DNA of 33,306 nucleotides from Lachnospiraceae bacterium (GTDB lineage Bacteria; Bacillota; Clostridia; Lachnospirales; Lachnospiraceae), in NCBI GenBank assembly GCA_019424135.1, contig JAHYZZ010000008.1:45857-79162 (forward strand), in the 5' to 3' direction. A program made the position numbers and the translations under genes. Below are positions 15,881-22,258 of this stretch, piece by piece (position 1 is the first letter of the stretch; the number at the start of each line of letters is the position of its first letter). A model generated the notes under the pieces. The model had not been told where the DNA came from, searched no databases, and saw nothing but the letters and a program-made list of their open reading frames with translations.

Positions 15881-17264
15881 TAAGATGGCTGCCATCCCGG
15901 AAATTAGATCTTACCGGGAGGCGGCAGATTACATTGAAGGAATCCCGAAATTTACGAAAAAGCATCCGCTGGAGCATACCCGGGAATTTTTAAAAAGACT
16001 CGGAAATCCAGCGGAACAAAAAAAGATTATTCACGTGGCAGGCACCAATGGAAAGGGTTCTGTCTGTGCATATATCAAGGCAATACTGACAGCTGAGGGG
16101 AAAAAGACAGGGTTCTTTACATCCCCTCATCTTGTATCTGTTAATGAGCGGATTGAAATCTGCGGAAGGCCGATAGAGAATGATTCATTTTTTCGGATTT
16201 TTCTGGAAGTTTATCAGATTGCATTAGAGATGGAGGCGGAGGGCCTGGGGCATCCGTCTTATTTTGAATTTTTGTTTGGCATGGGGATGAAGGCCTTTGA
16301 AGCATCGGATGTGGAGTATATTATTTTGGAGACGGGACTGGGCGGACGGCTGGATGCTACCAATGCTGTGAAACATCCTGTTCTTACGATTATCACATCG
16401 ATCAGCCTGGATCACACCGACATTCTGGGCGATACCATTGAAAAAATTGCCTGGGAGAAGGCTGGGATTATCAAGCCTGGTGTTCCGGTATTTTTTGACG
16501 GTTCATCTCCAGAAGCTGCTTTGGTTATCCAAAAGACGGCGCAGGAGAAGAAAGCATACTGTAGAGAAATCTCGAAAAATGCGTTCGAAATCCGAGAAGT
16601 TGACTGGAAATATATTGCATTTTCCCGGACGAATGCGTATGATAAAGATGTTATCTACCGGATACCGATTTGCGGATGTTATCAGGCAATGAACGCAGAG
16701 ATTGCGCTGGAGGCGGCGGAGTACCTTCTGGGAAAAGACATGATGGATCAGCCGGAGACGACCAGAACGCGAAAGGAGCGCTGGGCACAAGCCCTGGCAG
16801 GTGTACACTGGCCTGGGCGGATGGAAAAGGCAGCTCGCCATCTGCTCCTTGACGGTGCGCATAATCCCGGAGCAGTGGAGGCGTTTGTCACGAGTATTCA
16901 GATGCTTAAGAAGGGAAAAACCCAGAAAGATGTGGTGATTTTTTCTGCGGTTTCCGATAAAAAGTATGAGCAGATGATCGCATATCTGTGTGAACATCTG
17001 GATGTAAAAGCGTTTATTGTCACGGAAATTGCAGATTCAAGAGGCGTACCTGCAAAGGAATTGTTCCGGTTATTCCAAAAGTATAGCGAAAAAACGATTA
17101 TTTGCCGTCCGCTGCCGGCGGATGCGCTAAAAGAGGCAGGCATACAGTTGGAACAAAAGGACCAGGAAGAGAAGAACGGTGATATCTATTGCCTTGGATC
17201 TTTGTATCTGGTGGGTGAGATGAAAAAGTTACTGTCAGGAGGCGGTTGGGATGTTAAATTTTGA
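15867..17264 (+). CDS. folC: Folylpolyglutamate synthase / dihydrofolate synthase
   Basis: 465 residues, Mur-ligase fold. The ATP loop is HVAGTNGKGSV (near residue 57), followed by TSPHLVSVNERI (omega loop, folate site), LETGLGGRLDATN, SLDHTDILGDTIEKIAWEKAGI (catalytic Mg site) and LLLDGAHNPGA in the C-terminal glutamate domain. It adds glutamates to folates so they stay in the cell. ATG 15867 has GGTGGAG 7 bases upstream and lies inside the end of the sulfatase gene (14-base overlap); a frame open from 15708 would need a start deep in that gene. A second ATG at 15885 is also possible. Confidence 0.95.
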   Translation: MKKSNKMAAIPEIRSYREAADYIEGIPKFTKKHPLEHTREFLKRLGNPAEQKKIIHVAGTNGKGSVCAYIKAILTAEGKKTGFFTSPHLVSVNERIEICGRPIENDSFFRIFLEVYQIALEMEAEGLGHPSYFEFLFGMGMKAFEASDVEYIILETGLGGRLDATNAVKHPVLTIITSISLDHTDILGDTIEKIAWEKAGIIKPGVPVFFDGSSPEAALVIQKTAQEKKAYCREISKNAFEIREVDWKYIAFSRTNAYDKDVIYRIPICGCYQAMNAEIALEAAEYLLGKDMMDQPETTRTRKERWAQALAGVHWPGRMEKAARHLLLDGAHNPGAVEAFVTSIQMLKKGKTQKDVVIFSAVSDKKYEQMIAYLCEHLDVKAFIVTEIADSRGVPAKELFRLFQKYSEKTIICRPLPADALKEAGIQLEQKDQEEKNGDIYCLGSLYLVGEMKKLLSGGGWDVKF

Positions 17265-17385
17265 AGAAGAGCTGAAAAAATTTCAGCCAAGTCTGGAAGT
17301 TGAAGAAATTGAAGATGCGGTTTATCAGGAAGACCTGACGGATATGACGGACATTCTGCGGGAAATGATCGAGCAGACCAAATAG
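17251..17385 (+). CDS. Small acidic protein, 44 residues
   Basis: ATG 17251 is preceded by AGGAGG at 17238-17243 with ideal 7-base spacing, and the frame closes with TAG at 17383-17385. The product starts MLNFEEELKKFQPSLEVEEIE and ends in a helix, EMIEQTK; about one residue in three is Asp or Glu. No membrane segment or Cys. It overlaps the end of folC by 14 bases and precedes the TPR gene by 24, so it is an internal gene of the operon. The RBS and overlap make it a likely real gene. The function is unknown; a helical partner of the TPR protein is one guess. Confidence 0.7.
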   Translation: MLNFEEELKKFQPSLEVEEIEDAVYQEDLTDMTDILREMIEQTK

Positions 17386-17409
17386 AAAGAACCATTAAGA
17401 GGGTAGTAT

Positions 17410-18804
17410 ATGGATTATGCAACAAAACTGGTGTATCAGTCAAATTACTGGTATAACGATGGACTGAAAAAAGCGAATATCAGAGACCTGTCCGGTGCGA
17501 TCGTATCGCTGAGGAGAAGTCTTCAGTATTGCCGGTCTAATATTGCCGCGCGTAATCTGCTGGGACTGGTGTATTACGGACGGGGAGATGTGGGCGAAGC
17601 TTTGGTGGAGTGGATCCTCAGCAAAAATTTTCAGTCCCATGACAACATTGCCAATTATTATATTCAAAAGACCCGGGAAAATACAGCGGAGCTGGAGACA
17701 GTCAACCAGGCCATAAAAAAATACAATCAGGCCCTGGGATATGCCAGACAAAACGGTGAGGATCTTGCCATCATTCAGTTGAAAAAGGCAGTAGATGCCC
17801 ACCCCTCTTTTGTGAAGGCTTATCAGCTGCTGGCTCTTTTGTATCTGCATACAGAACAGTACTCGGCGGCACGGCAGGCAATCCGTGCGGCACATAAACT
17901 GGACAAGACAGATGATGTGACCCTTAGATATATGCACGAGCTGAACCAGATTCGCAAAAACAGAACGGTCAAAATTAAGGAAAAAGATAAAAAGGACCAG
18001 CAGACCGTCACATACAGTATCGGCAATGAGACGATTATTCAGCCAGTTTCCACTGGATACAAGGAAAGTGCCGGCATTCACACGATCGCAAATATTGCGG
18101 TTGGGCTGTTGGTGGGAGTGGCTGTCATGTGGTTTCTGATTATGCCGGCAGTCAACAAGTCCAGACAGGATGAGACGAATCAGGATATTGTGGCATTCAG
18201 CGACCAGATTGCTGAGCAGGATGCGCAGATCAGTGCTCTTCAGACGGAGCTTGAGTCTTACCGGTCTACCAGCAAGGAGACCGAAAATGCGCAGGCTACT
18301 GCCTCTGCGACCCAGGAAAGCTATGAAATTGTCATGAATATTTCCGATCATTATTATGCAGGAGATATGGGGACCCAGTCCATGGTAGAAGAACTTCTAA
18401 AAGTCAATCCCGATTCTCTGGGAACCGTAGGACGGGAAACTTTTGATGAAATGACGAAGGCCTTGTATCCTCAAGTGTGCAGCAGCCTGTATAGCTCAGC
18501 CCAGGAAAGTTATAATGTGGCAAATTACGAAACGGCTATCACGAACCTAGAGCAGGTTATAAAGATGGATGAAGGTTACAACGACGGAGCTGCCATGCTT
18601 CTGTTGGCTCAGGCATATCAGGGAAGCGGAGATCAGGATCAGGCCAATGTCTATTACCAGCGTATCATTGAAAACTATGCCGATACCGATGCGGCCAAGA
18701 GCGCCCAGAAAGCCTTGGACGAGCAGAATGGCACCAGTAAAAAGGACAGCGATGACACAGATTCAAAGGATACATCATCAAAAGACGACAATAAGGAAAA
18801 CTAA
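17410..18804 (+). CDS. Membrane-anchored TPR-repeat protein
   Basis: 464 residues. The first 180 are cytoplasmic TPR helices (LSGAIVSLRRSLQYCRSNIAARNLLGLVYYGRG; later YQLLALLYLHTEQYSAARQAIRAAHKL). After a basic linker there is one membrane segment (about residues 225-245, IAVGLLVGVAVMWFLIMPAV), an external coiled coil (DQIAEQDAQISALQTELES), a second TPR-like block (YNVANYETAITNLEQVIKMDEGYND...), and a tail of Asp, Ser and Lys repeats. It therefore bridges the inside and outside of the cell as a protein-protein scaffold. Last gene of the valS operon, ended by the terminator at 18846. Partners and process are not known. Confidence 0.8.
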   Translation: MDYATKLVYQSNYWYNDGLKKANIRDLSGAIVSLRRSLQYCRSNIAARNLLGLVYYGRGDVGEALVEWILSKNFQSHDNIANYYIQKTRENTAELETVNQAIKKYNQALGYARQNGEDLAIIQLKKAVDAHPSFVKAYQLLALLYLHTEQYSAARQAIRAAHKLDKTDDVTLRYMHELNQIRKNRTVKIKEKDKKDQQTVTYSIGNETIIQPVSTGYKESAGIHTIANIAVGLLVGVAVMWFLIMPAVNKSRQDETNQDIVAFSDQIAEQDAQISALQTELESYRSTSKETENAQATASATQESYEIVMNISDHYYAGDMGTQSMVEELLKVNPDSLGTVGRETFDEMTKALYPQVCSSLYSSAQESYNVANYETAITNLEQVIKMDEGYNDGAAMLLLAQAYQGSGDQDQANVYYQRIIENYADTDAAKSAQKALDEQNGTSKKDSDDTDSKDTSSKDDNKEN

Positions 18805-18811
18805 GATATCT

Positions 18812-18829
18812 CGTGGAAAATGTGGATAA
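18812..18829 (+). other. DnaA-box-like pair upstream of repeat C
   Basis: CGTGGAAAA (18812-18820) is directly followed by the perfect TGTGGATAA (18821-18829), between the TPR gene stop and the terminator. A related TGTGGAAAA lies at 18949-18957 after the repeat, just before spoIIAA. Confidence 0.35.
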
Positions 18830-18845
18830 AAAGTACGAAAGAAAA

Positions 18846-18876
18846 GGATGTGTAAGAAAAATACACGTCCTTTTTT
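18846..18876 (+). terminator. Terminator of the valS-TPR operon
   Basis: GGATGTGT pairs with ACACGTCC (one G:U) around a 9-base loop, followed by six T residues (18871-18876). Preceding A residues extend the stem. Confidence 0.85.
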
Positions 18877-18878
18877 CT

Positions 18879-18936
18879 TTTGCCTCCAATGGGGACGGGG
18901 GATTTCTGGAAATCCCCCGTCCCCATTGGAGGCAAA
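18879..18936 (+). repeat. Palindromic repeat, copy C (upstream of spoIIAA)
   Basis: The longest copy: two perfect 28-base arms and a TG loop. The shared 16-base core is extended by 12 bases unique to this copy (TTTGCCTCCAAT and its exact complement). It starts two bases after the T-run of the terminator and ends 32 bases before spoIIAA ATG. Confidence 0.92.
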
Positions 18937-18968
18937 GTGTAACGAAACTGTGGAAAAGGGGGATAACT

Positions 18969-19280
18969 ATGAAGTACCAGGTGCAGGAGAATTACCTGAC
19001 GATTTTTCTTCCTAGTGAGTTGGATCATCACAATGCGGAGGAGATACGAAAGGAGTCGGACCGGTTGATTGAGCACAACCATATAAGGTATGTGATTTTT
19101 GATTTTCAGAATACGAATTTTATGGATAGTTCTGGGATCGGGGTGATTATGGGGCGGTATAAAAGGGTGTATCTTCTTGGCGGTGAGGTTTTTGCCGTGC
19201 ATACGAATGAGAGGATGAAAAGGATTTTATCAATGTCGGGTGTGACGAAAATTATGCAGATATATGAGGAGGATATGTAG
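18969..19280 (+). CDS. spoIIAA: SpoIIAA, anti-anti-sigma factor
   Basis: 103 residues, a STAS domain. The phosphorylation site is DSSGIG with Ser54, equivalent to Ser58 of Bacillus subtilis, and LDHHNAEEI near the N-terminus is the SpoIIAB contact. When dephosphorylated by SpoIIE it binds SpoIIAB and frees sigma-F in the forespore. A longer frame from 18813 would be read through the repeat and is not believable; ATG 18969 has AAAAGGGGG six bases upstream. The 32 bases between repeat C and the ATG leave little room for a promoter. spoIIAB follows with no gap. Confidence 0.96.
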   Translation: MKYQVQENYLTIFLPSELDHHNAEEIRKESDRLIEHNHIRYVIFDFQNTNFMDSSGIGVIMGRYKRVYLLGGEVFAVHTNERMKRILSMSGVTKIMQIYEEDM

Positions 19281-19736
19281 ATGGAAAATACGAATGAAAT
19301 GCAGGTGACTTTTGACAGCCGTTCGTCCAACGAGGCTTTTGCCAGGGTAACGGTAGCAGCATTTATGACATCGCTAAATCCGACGGTGGAGGAGGTATCG
19401 GATGTAAAGACCGCTGTTTCGGAGGCGGTGACTAATGCCATTATCCATGGATATGAAAATGAAATACATAGTATTACTATTCGCTGCAAGACGGAGGGGA
19501 AGAATTTGTATCTTGAGGTGGAAGATCATGGAAAAGGCATTGAAGATGTGCAGCAGGCAATGGAACCGTTGTTTACGACGAAGCCGGATCTGGACCGGTC
19601 TGGTATGGGATTTTCTTTCATGGAAGCTTTCATGGATCGACTGGAGGTAGTCTCAGAACCGGGGAAAGGAACTGTGGTGAAAATGGAAAAAACAATTGGT
19701 AAAGGACGTAGATTATGGACCGGACAACCGCTTTAA
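19281..19736 (+). CDS. spoIIAB: SpoIIAB, anti-sigma-F factor and serine kinase
   Basis: 151 residues, GHKL-type ATPase. N-box EAVTNAIIHGY (Glu48, Asn52), G1 box EDHGKGIED (Asp82), and RSGMGFSFME near residue 106 (G2). It holds sigma-F inactive and phosphorylates SpoIIAA. The ATG follows the spoIIAA stop directly and its 3' end overlaps sigF by 22 bases, so the three proteins are translationally coupled, which matters because their ratio sets the switch. The C-terminal TIGKGRRLWTGQPL is in the overlap and is a short extension. Confidence 0.96.
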   Translation: MENTNEMQVTFDSRSSNEAFARVTVAAFMTSLNPTVEEVSDVKTAVSEAVTNAIIHGYENEIHSITIRCKTEGKNLYLEVEDHGKGIEDVQQAMEPLFTTKPDLDRSGMGFSFMEAFMDRLEVVSEPGKGTVVKMEKTIGKGRRLWTGQPL

Positions 19737-20428
19737 TTGAAAAATCTCACCAGGGGGATGAAGAGGCGAGGGCGCAGCTGGTTCAGGAAAATGAAGGACT
19801 GGTCTGGTGTGTCGTGAAACGTTTTTTTCACAGAGGTGTGGAGGCGGAAGATTTGTTTCAGATTGGAAGTATTGGACTTTTAAAGGCCATTGACAAGTTT
19901 GACCTGTCTTATGATGTGAAATTTTCTACTTATGCCGTTCCTATGATTTCAGGAGAAATCAAAAGATTCCTTCGGGATGACGGAATGATCAAAGTCAGTC
20001 GCTCACTAAAGGAATTGGCCTATAAATCCTGCATCTGCCGGGAGCGGCTGCAGGAAGCCTGGGGACGGGAGCCCACCATAGTAGAGATTGCAAAGGAGTT
20101 GGGCACTGAGCCTGAGGAACTGATGATGGCTATGGACGCCAACAGTGATATTGAATCGCTCCATAAACCAATCTATCAAAAGGAAGGACAGGAAATCCGA
20201 TTGATGGACAAGCTTGCGCAGCAAGAGGGGCAGGAAGATAAGATACTGGATCACATGTTTTTGAAAGAACTTTTAGCCTACCTGGATAAAGACGAAAGAA
20301 GATTGATTTATTTAAGATATTTTGCAAACCAGACCCAGTCGCAGGTGGGAAAAGAACTGGGAATTTCCCAGGTGCAGGTATCTAGAATGGAGAAGAAAAT
20401 TTTAAAAAATCTGCGAGAACACATTTGA
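19715..20428 (+). CDS. sigF: RNA polymerase sigma factor F (forespore)
   Basis: 237 residues. Region 2 is at about 30-95 (LVWCVVKRFFHRGVEAEDLFQIGSIGLLKAIDKF, FSTYAVPMISGEIKRFLRDD), region 3 follows (KVSRSLKELAYK; GREPTIVEIAKELG), and region 4 has RLIYLRYFANQTQSQVGKELGISQVQVSRMEKK. The sporulation group is shown by the VSRSLKEL stretch and by the spoIIAA-spoIIAB context. It starts forespore-specific transcription after septation. AAAGGACG precedes the ATG. The spoVA genes follow without a terminator but with a sigma-G-type promoter. Confidence 0.96.
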   Translation: MDRTTALIEKSHQGDEEARAQLVQENEGLVWCVVKRFFHRGVEAEDLFQIGSIGLLKAIDKFDLSYDVKFSTYAVPMISGEIKRFLRDDGMIKVSRSLKELAYKSCICRERLQEAWGREPTIVEIAKELGTEPEELMMAMDANSDIESLHKPIYQKEGQEIRLMDKLAQQEGQEDKILDHMFLKELLAYLDKDERRLIYLRYFANQTQSQVGKELGISQVQVSRMEKKILKNLREHI

Positions 20429-20432
20429 AAAT

Positions 20433-20461
20433 GTATATTTCCATGGATATGATCCATACTA
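20433..20461 (+). promoter_or_regulatory. Sigma-G-type promoter for the spoVA genes
   Basis: GTATA (20433-20437), 17 bases, CATACTA (20455-20461). In B. subtilis sigma-G promoters are close to GHATR, 17-18 bases, CATWMTA, and spoVA is a sigma-G operon. All positions match. The start of transcription would be near 20468, about 30 bases before the 50-residue protein gene. Confidence 0.75.
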
Positions 20462-20496
20462 GTTCACAAAAGAATCAGGGAAGCAGGAGGGATAAG

Positions 20497-20649
20497 ATGG
20501 ACGAGGCAAGGAAAAAAATCAGAGTGTGCCTGATCTGCGTAGTTAGCGTGGCTGTAATCATGGGATTTATCTATTTTTTCCTAAGCGCAGGGGATTCCAG
20601 TAAAATTAGTGAAGGGACCCTGGTTTACCAGAGCAAAGAGGTACGCTAA
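20497..20649 (+). CDS. Small single-pass membrane protein before spoVAA (50 residues)
   Basis: ATG 20497 has AGGAGGGAT right upstream. The product starts MDEARKKIRVCLICVVSVAV, one membrane segment (about residues 9-29) with a positive N-terminus, and a short polar tail (SAGDSSKISEGTLVYQSKEVR). The frame is open from 20425 but the extra codons lie in and before the promoter. It ends one base before spoVAA ATG. First gene after the sigma-G-type promoter, so probably a forespore membrane protein made with SpoVA. I do not recognise a family. Confidence 0.7.
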   Translation: MDEARKKIRVCLICVVSVAVIMGFIYFFLSAGDSSKISEGTLVYQSKEVR

Positions 20650-20650
20650 G

Positions 20651-21286
20651 ATGCCGGATGTTTATATAAAAGCGGACAGGAATGTGGAAGTTTCAAATCC
20701 AGAAATATGTTTGGGCGATGTGCTTCAGATAGAGTGCACAGATCCAAAGCTTCTGGAAAAGATAAAAAAAATTAGACTGTTTAAATTTCATGAAACAAAT
20801 CGGAAAAATGAGAACAGGGCTGCCATTTCCATGTTTCATATTGTCCAGTGCATCCACACAAAATTTCCAGATCTGGAAATCCAGAATATGGGCGAGATTG
20901 ATTTTATCATTACCTATAAAAAAGAAAAAGATGCCGGAAAAATTTTTCATTTTATTAAGACAGTCTGCGTGGTGCTGATCAGCTTTTTCGGGGCTGCATT
21001 TTCTGCAATGGCCTTTAACAATGACGTGGATACCGTAAAAATGTTTGGTCAGATCTACGAATTAGTGACTGGACGCCCATCAGATGGCTTCACGATTTTA
21101 GAAATCACTTATTCACTGGGATTGATCATCGGAATCCTGGTGTTTTTCAATCATTTTGGAAAAAGCAAAGCATCCGTGGAGCCTACCCCATTGGAAGTTG
21201 AGATGAGGCTGTATGAAAATGATATTCAGACCACATTGATTGAAAATTATTCCAGAAATAACAACAATAGCGGACAAGGACAGTAG
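20651..21286 (+). CDS. spoVAA: SpoVAA, stage V sporulation protein AA
   Basis: 211 residues: an N-terminal soluble domain (VYIKADRNVEVSNPEICLGDVLQIEC) and two membrane segments (about 104-124 and 150-172), as in SpoVAA. SpoVA proteins form the inner forespore membrane channel for Ca-dipicolinate during spore formation and germination. ATG 20651, with AAGAGG upstream, gives the family start MPDVYIKAD; the frame open from 20609 adds non-family residues. It overlaps nothing and is one base after the 50-residue gene. Confidence 0.92.
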   Translation: MPDVYIKADRNVEVSNPEICLGDVLQIECTDPKLLEKIKKIRLFKFHETNRKNENRAAISMFHIVQCIHTKFPDLEIQNMGEIDFIITYKKEKDAGKIFHFIKTVCVVLISFFGAAFSAMAFNNDVDTVKMFGQIYELVTGRPSDGFTILEITYSLGLIIGILVFFNHFGKSKASVEPTPLEVEMRLYENDIQTTLIENYSRNNNNSGQGQ

Positions 21287-21304
21287 CAAAGGAGGAAAAC
21301 CTTT

Positions 21305-21721
21305 ATGTGGATGCAGCAGATTCTGTTGGCAGTCATTGGTCTTTCCGCCGGAGGAGTTGTGGCTGGAGGTGTTTTTTCCTTTATTATAGGGCTGGGCGTT
21401 GTGTCAGATTTTGCTGACAGAACCCATACCGGAGATCATATCCGACTGTATGAGGACGCAATCGCACTGGGAGGGATCCTTGGAACCATTTTCTTTATCT
21501 TTCACATTCAGATTCCCGGCGGCGCTTGGCTGGCACCTATGTTTGGCCTTTTCGGAGGCGTCTTTGTCGGGTGCTGGGCCATGGCACTGGCAGAAATCCT
21601 AAACCTCTTTCCCATATTTATCCGCAGGGCAAAACTTCAAATGTGTATAAAATATATCATATTGGGGATAGCTATGGGGAAAAGTGCCGGAGCCTTTCTA
21701 TTCTTCGCACAACGATGGTAA
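21305..21721 (+). CDS. spoVAB: SpoVAB, stage V sporulation protein AB
   Basis: 138 residues, about four membrane segments rich in Gly (LSAGGVVAGGVFSFIIGLGVVSDFADRT, a SpoVAB hallmark). AGGAGG lies 9 bases upstream of the ATG. Its TAA stop (21719-21721) is the first three bases of repeat copy D, so the repeat arrived exactly at the gene end or supplies the stop. Confidence 0.92.
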   Translation: MWMQQILLAVIGLSAGGVVAGGVFSFIIGLGVVSDFADRTHTGDHIRLYEDAIALGGILGTIFFIFHIQIPGGAWLAPMFGLFGGVFVGCWAMALAEILNLFPIFIRRAKLQMCIKYIILGIAMGKSAGAFLFFAQRW

Positions 21722-21762
21722 TTGGGGACGGGGGATTTCTGGAAATCCCCCGTCCCCAATTA
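21719..21762 (+). repeat. Palindromic repeat, copy D (inside the spoVA operon)
   Basis: Perfect inverted repeat, 21-base arms (TAATT plus the 16-base core) and TG loop. It overlaps the spoVAB stop and ends 28 bases before the GTG start of spoVAC. Confidence 0.92.
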
Positions 21763-21778
21763 AAAATATCAACAAAGG

Positions 21779-21798
21779 GGTGGATAACTTGTGGATAA
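21779..21798 (+). other. DnaA-box-like pair between repeat D and spoVAC
   Basis: GGTGGATAA (21779-21787) and TGTGGATAA (21790-21798), 11 bases apart. As at the AEC permease, the second covers the GTG start codon. Confidence 0.4.
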
Positions 21799-22258
21799 GC
21801 AGAAACAGCAGGAGGCGTACAAAAATTATGTGAAGCAGAAGACGCCGGTGCACAGCCTGCCATTAAATATGGCAAAGGCTTTTGTAACGGGTGGAGTGAT
21901 TTGTACGTTTGGCCAGGCCATCATGAATTTCTGCGAGAATATGGGGTTGGGGAAGGATGTATGTGGAAGTGTGACATCGGTCAGTCTGGTCTTTTTAAGT
22001 GTGGTGCTGACGGGATGGAATCTATATTCGAGGATCGCCAAGTGGGGCGGTGCGGGAGCATTGGTACCAATCACGGGTTTTGCAAATTCTGTGGCAGCCC
22101 CGGCGATCGAGTACAAAAAAGAAGGGCAGGTATTGGGGATTGGCTGCAAAATTTTTACAATCGCCGGCCCGGTGATTCTATATGGCATTTTTACCAGCTG
22201 GGTGCTGGGACTTGTTTATTGGATCTGGAAGGAATGGATCTTGGAGGTGCTTCGATGA
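21791..22258 (+). CDS. spoVAC: SpoVAC, stage V sporulation protein AC
   Basis: 155 residues, four to five membrane segments. FVTGGVICTFGQ, the loop after SLVFLSVVLTGWNLYSRIAKWGGAGALVPITGF, and ANSVAAPAIEYKKEG are SpoVAC signatures. In B. subtilis SpoVAC is the mechanosensitive part of the dipicolinate channel. GTG start with AAAGGGG ten bases upstream; the next gene overlaps by 4 bases (ATGA). Confidence 0.95.
   Translation: MDKQKQQEAYKNYVKQKTPVHSLPLNMAKAFVTGGVICTFGQAIMNFCENMGLGKDVCGSVTSVSLVFLSVVLTGWNLYSRIAKWGGAGALVPITGFANSVAAPAIEYKKEGQVLGIGCKIFTIAGPVILYGIFTSWVLGLVYWIWKEWILEVLR

Noticed and set aside
18813..18968. Longer start for SpoIIAA
   Set aside because: The added 52 residues cross a terminator and repeat C; ATG 18969 with AAAAGGGGG is the expected start.
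4918..21762. The palindromes as ordinary rho-independent terminators
   Set aside because: None has a T-run directly after the stem, one sits just after a true terminator and two lie within operons.
4884..21798. A replication origin based on the DnaA-box-like sites
   Set aside because: Boxes are spread over 17 kb, there is no AT-rich unwinding region near them and no dnaA, dnaN or gidA gene.
21901..22254. Long N-terminus for SpoVAD
   Set aside because: It is only the shifted frame of spoVAC; ATG 22255 with GGAGGTG matches family length.
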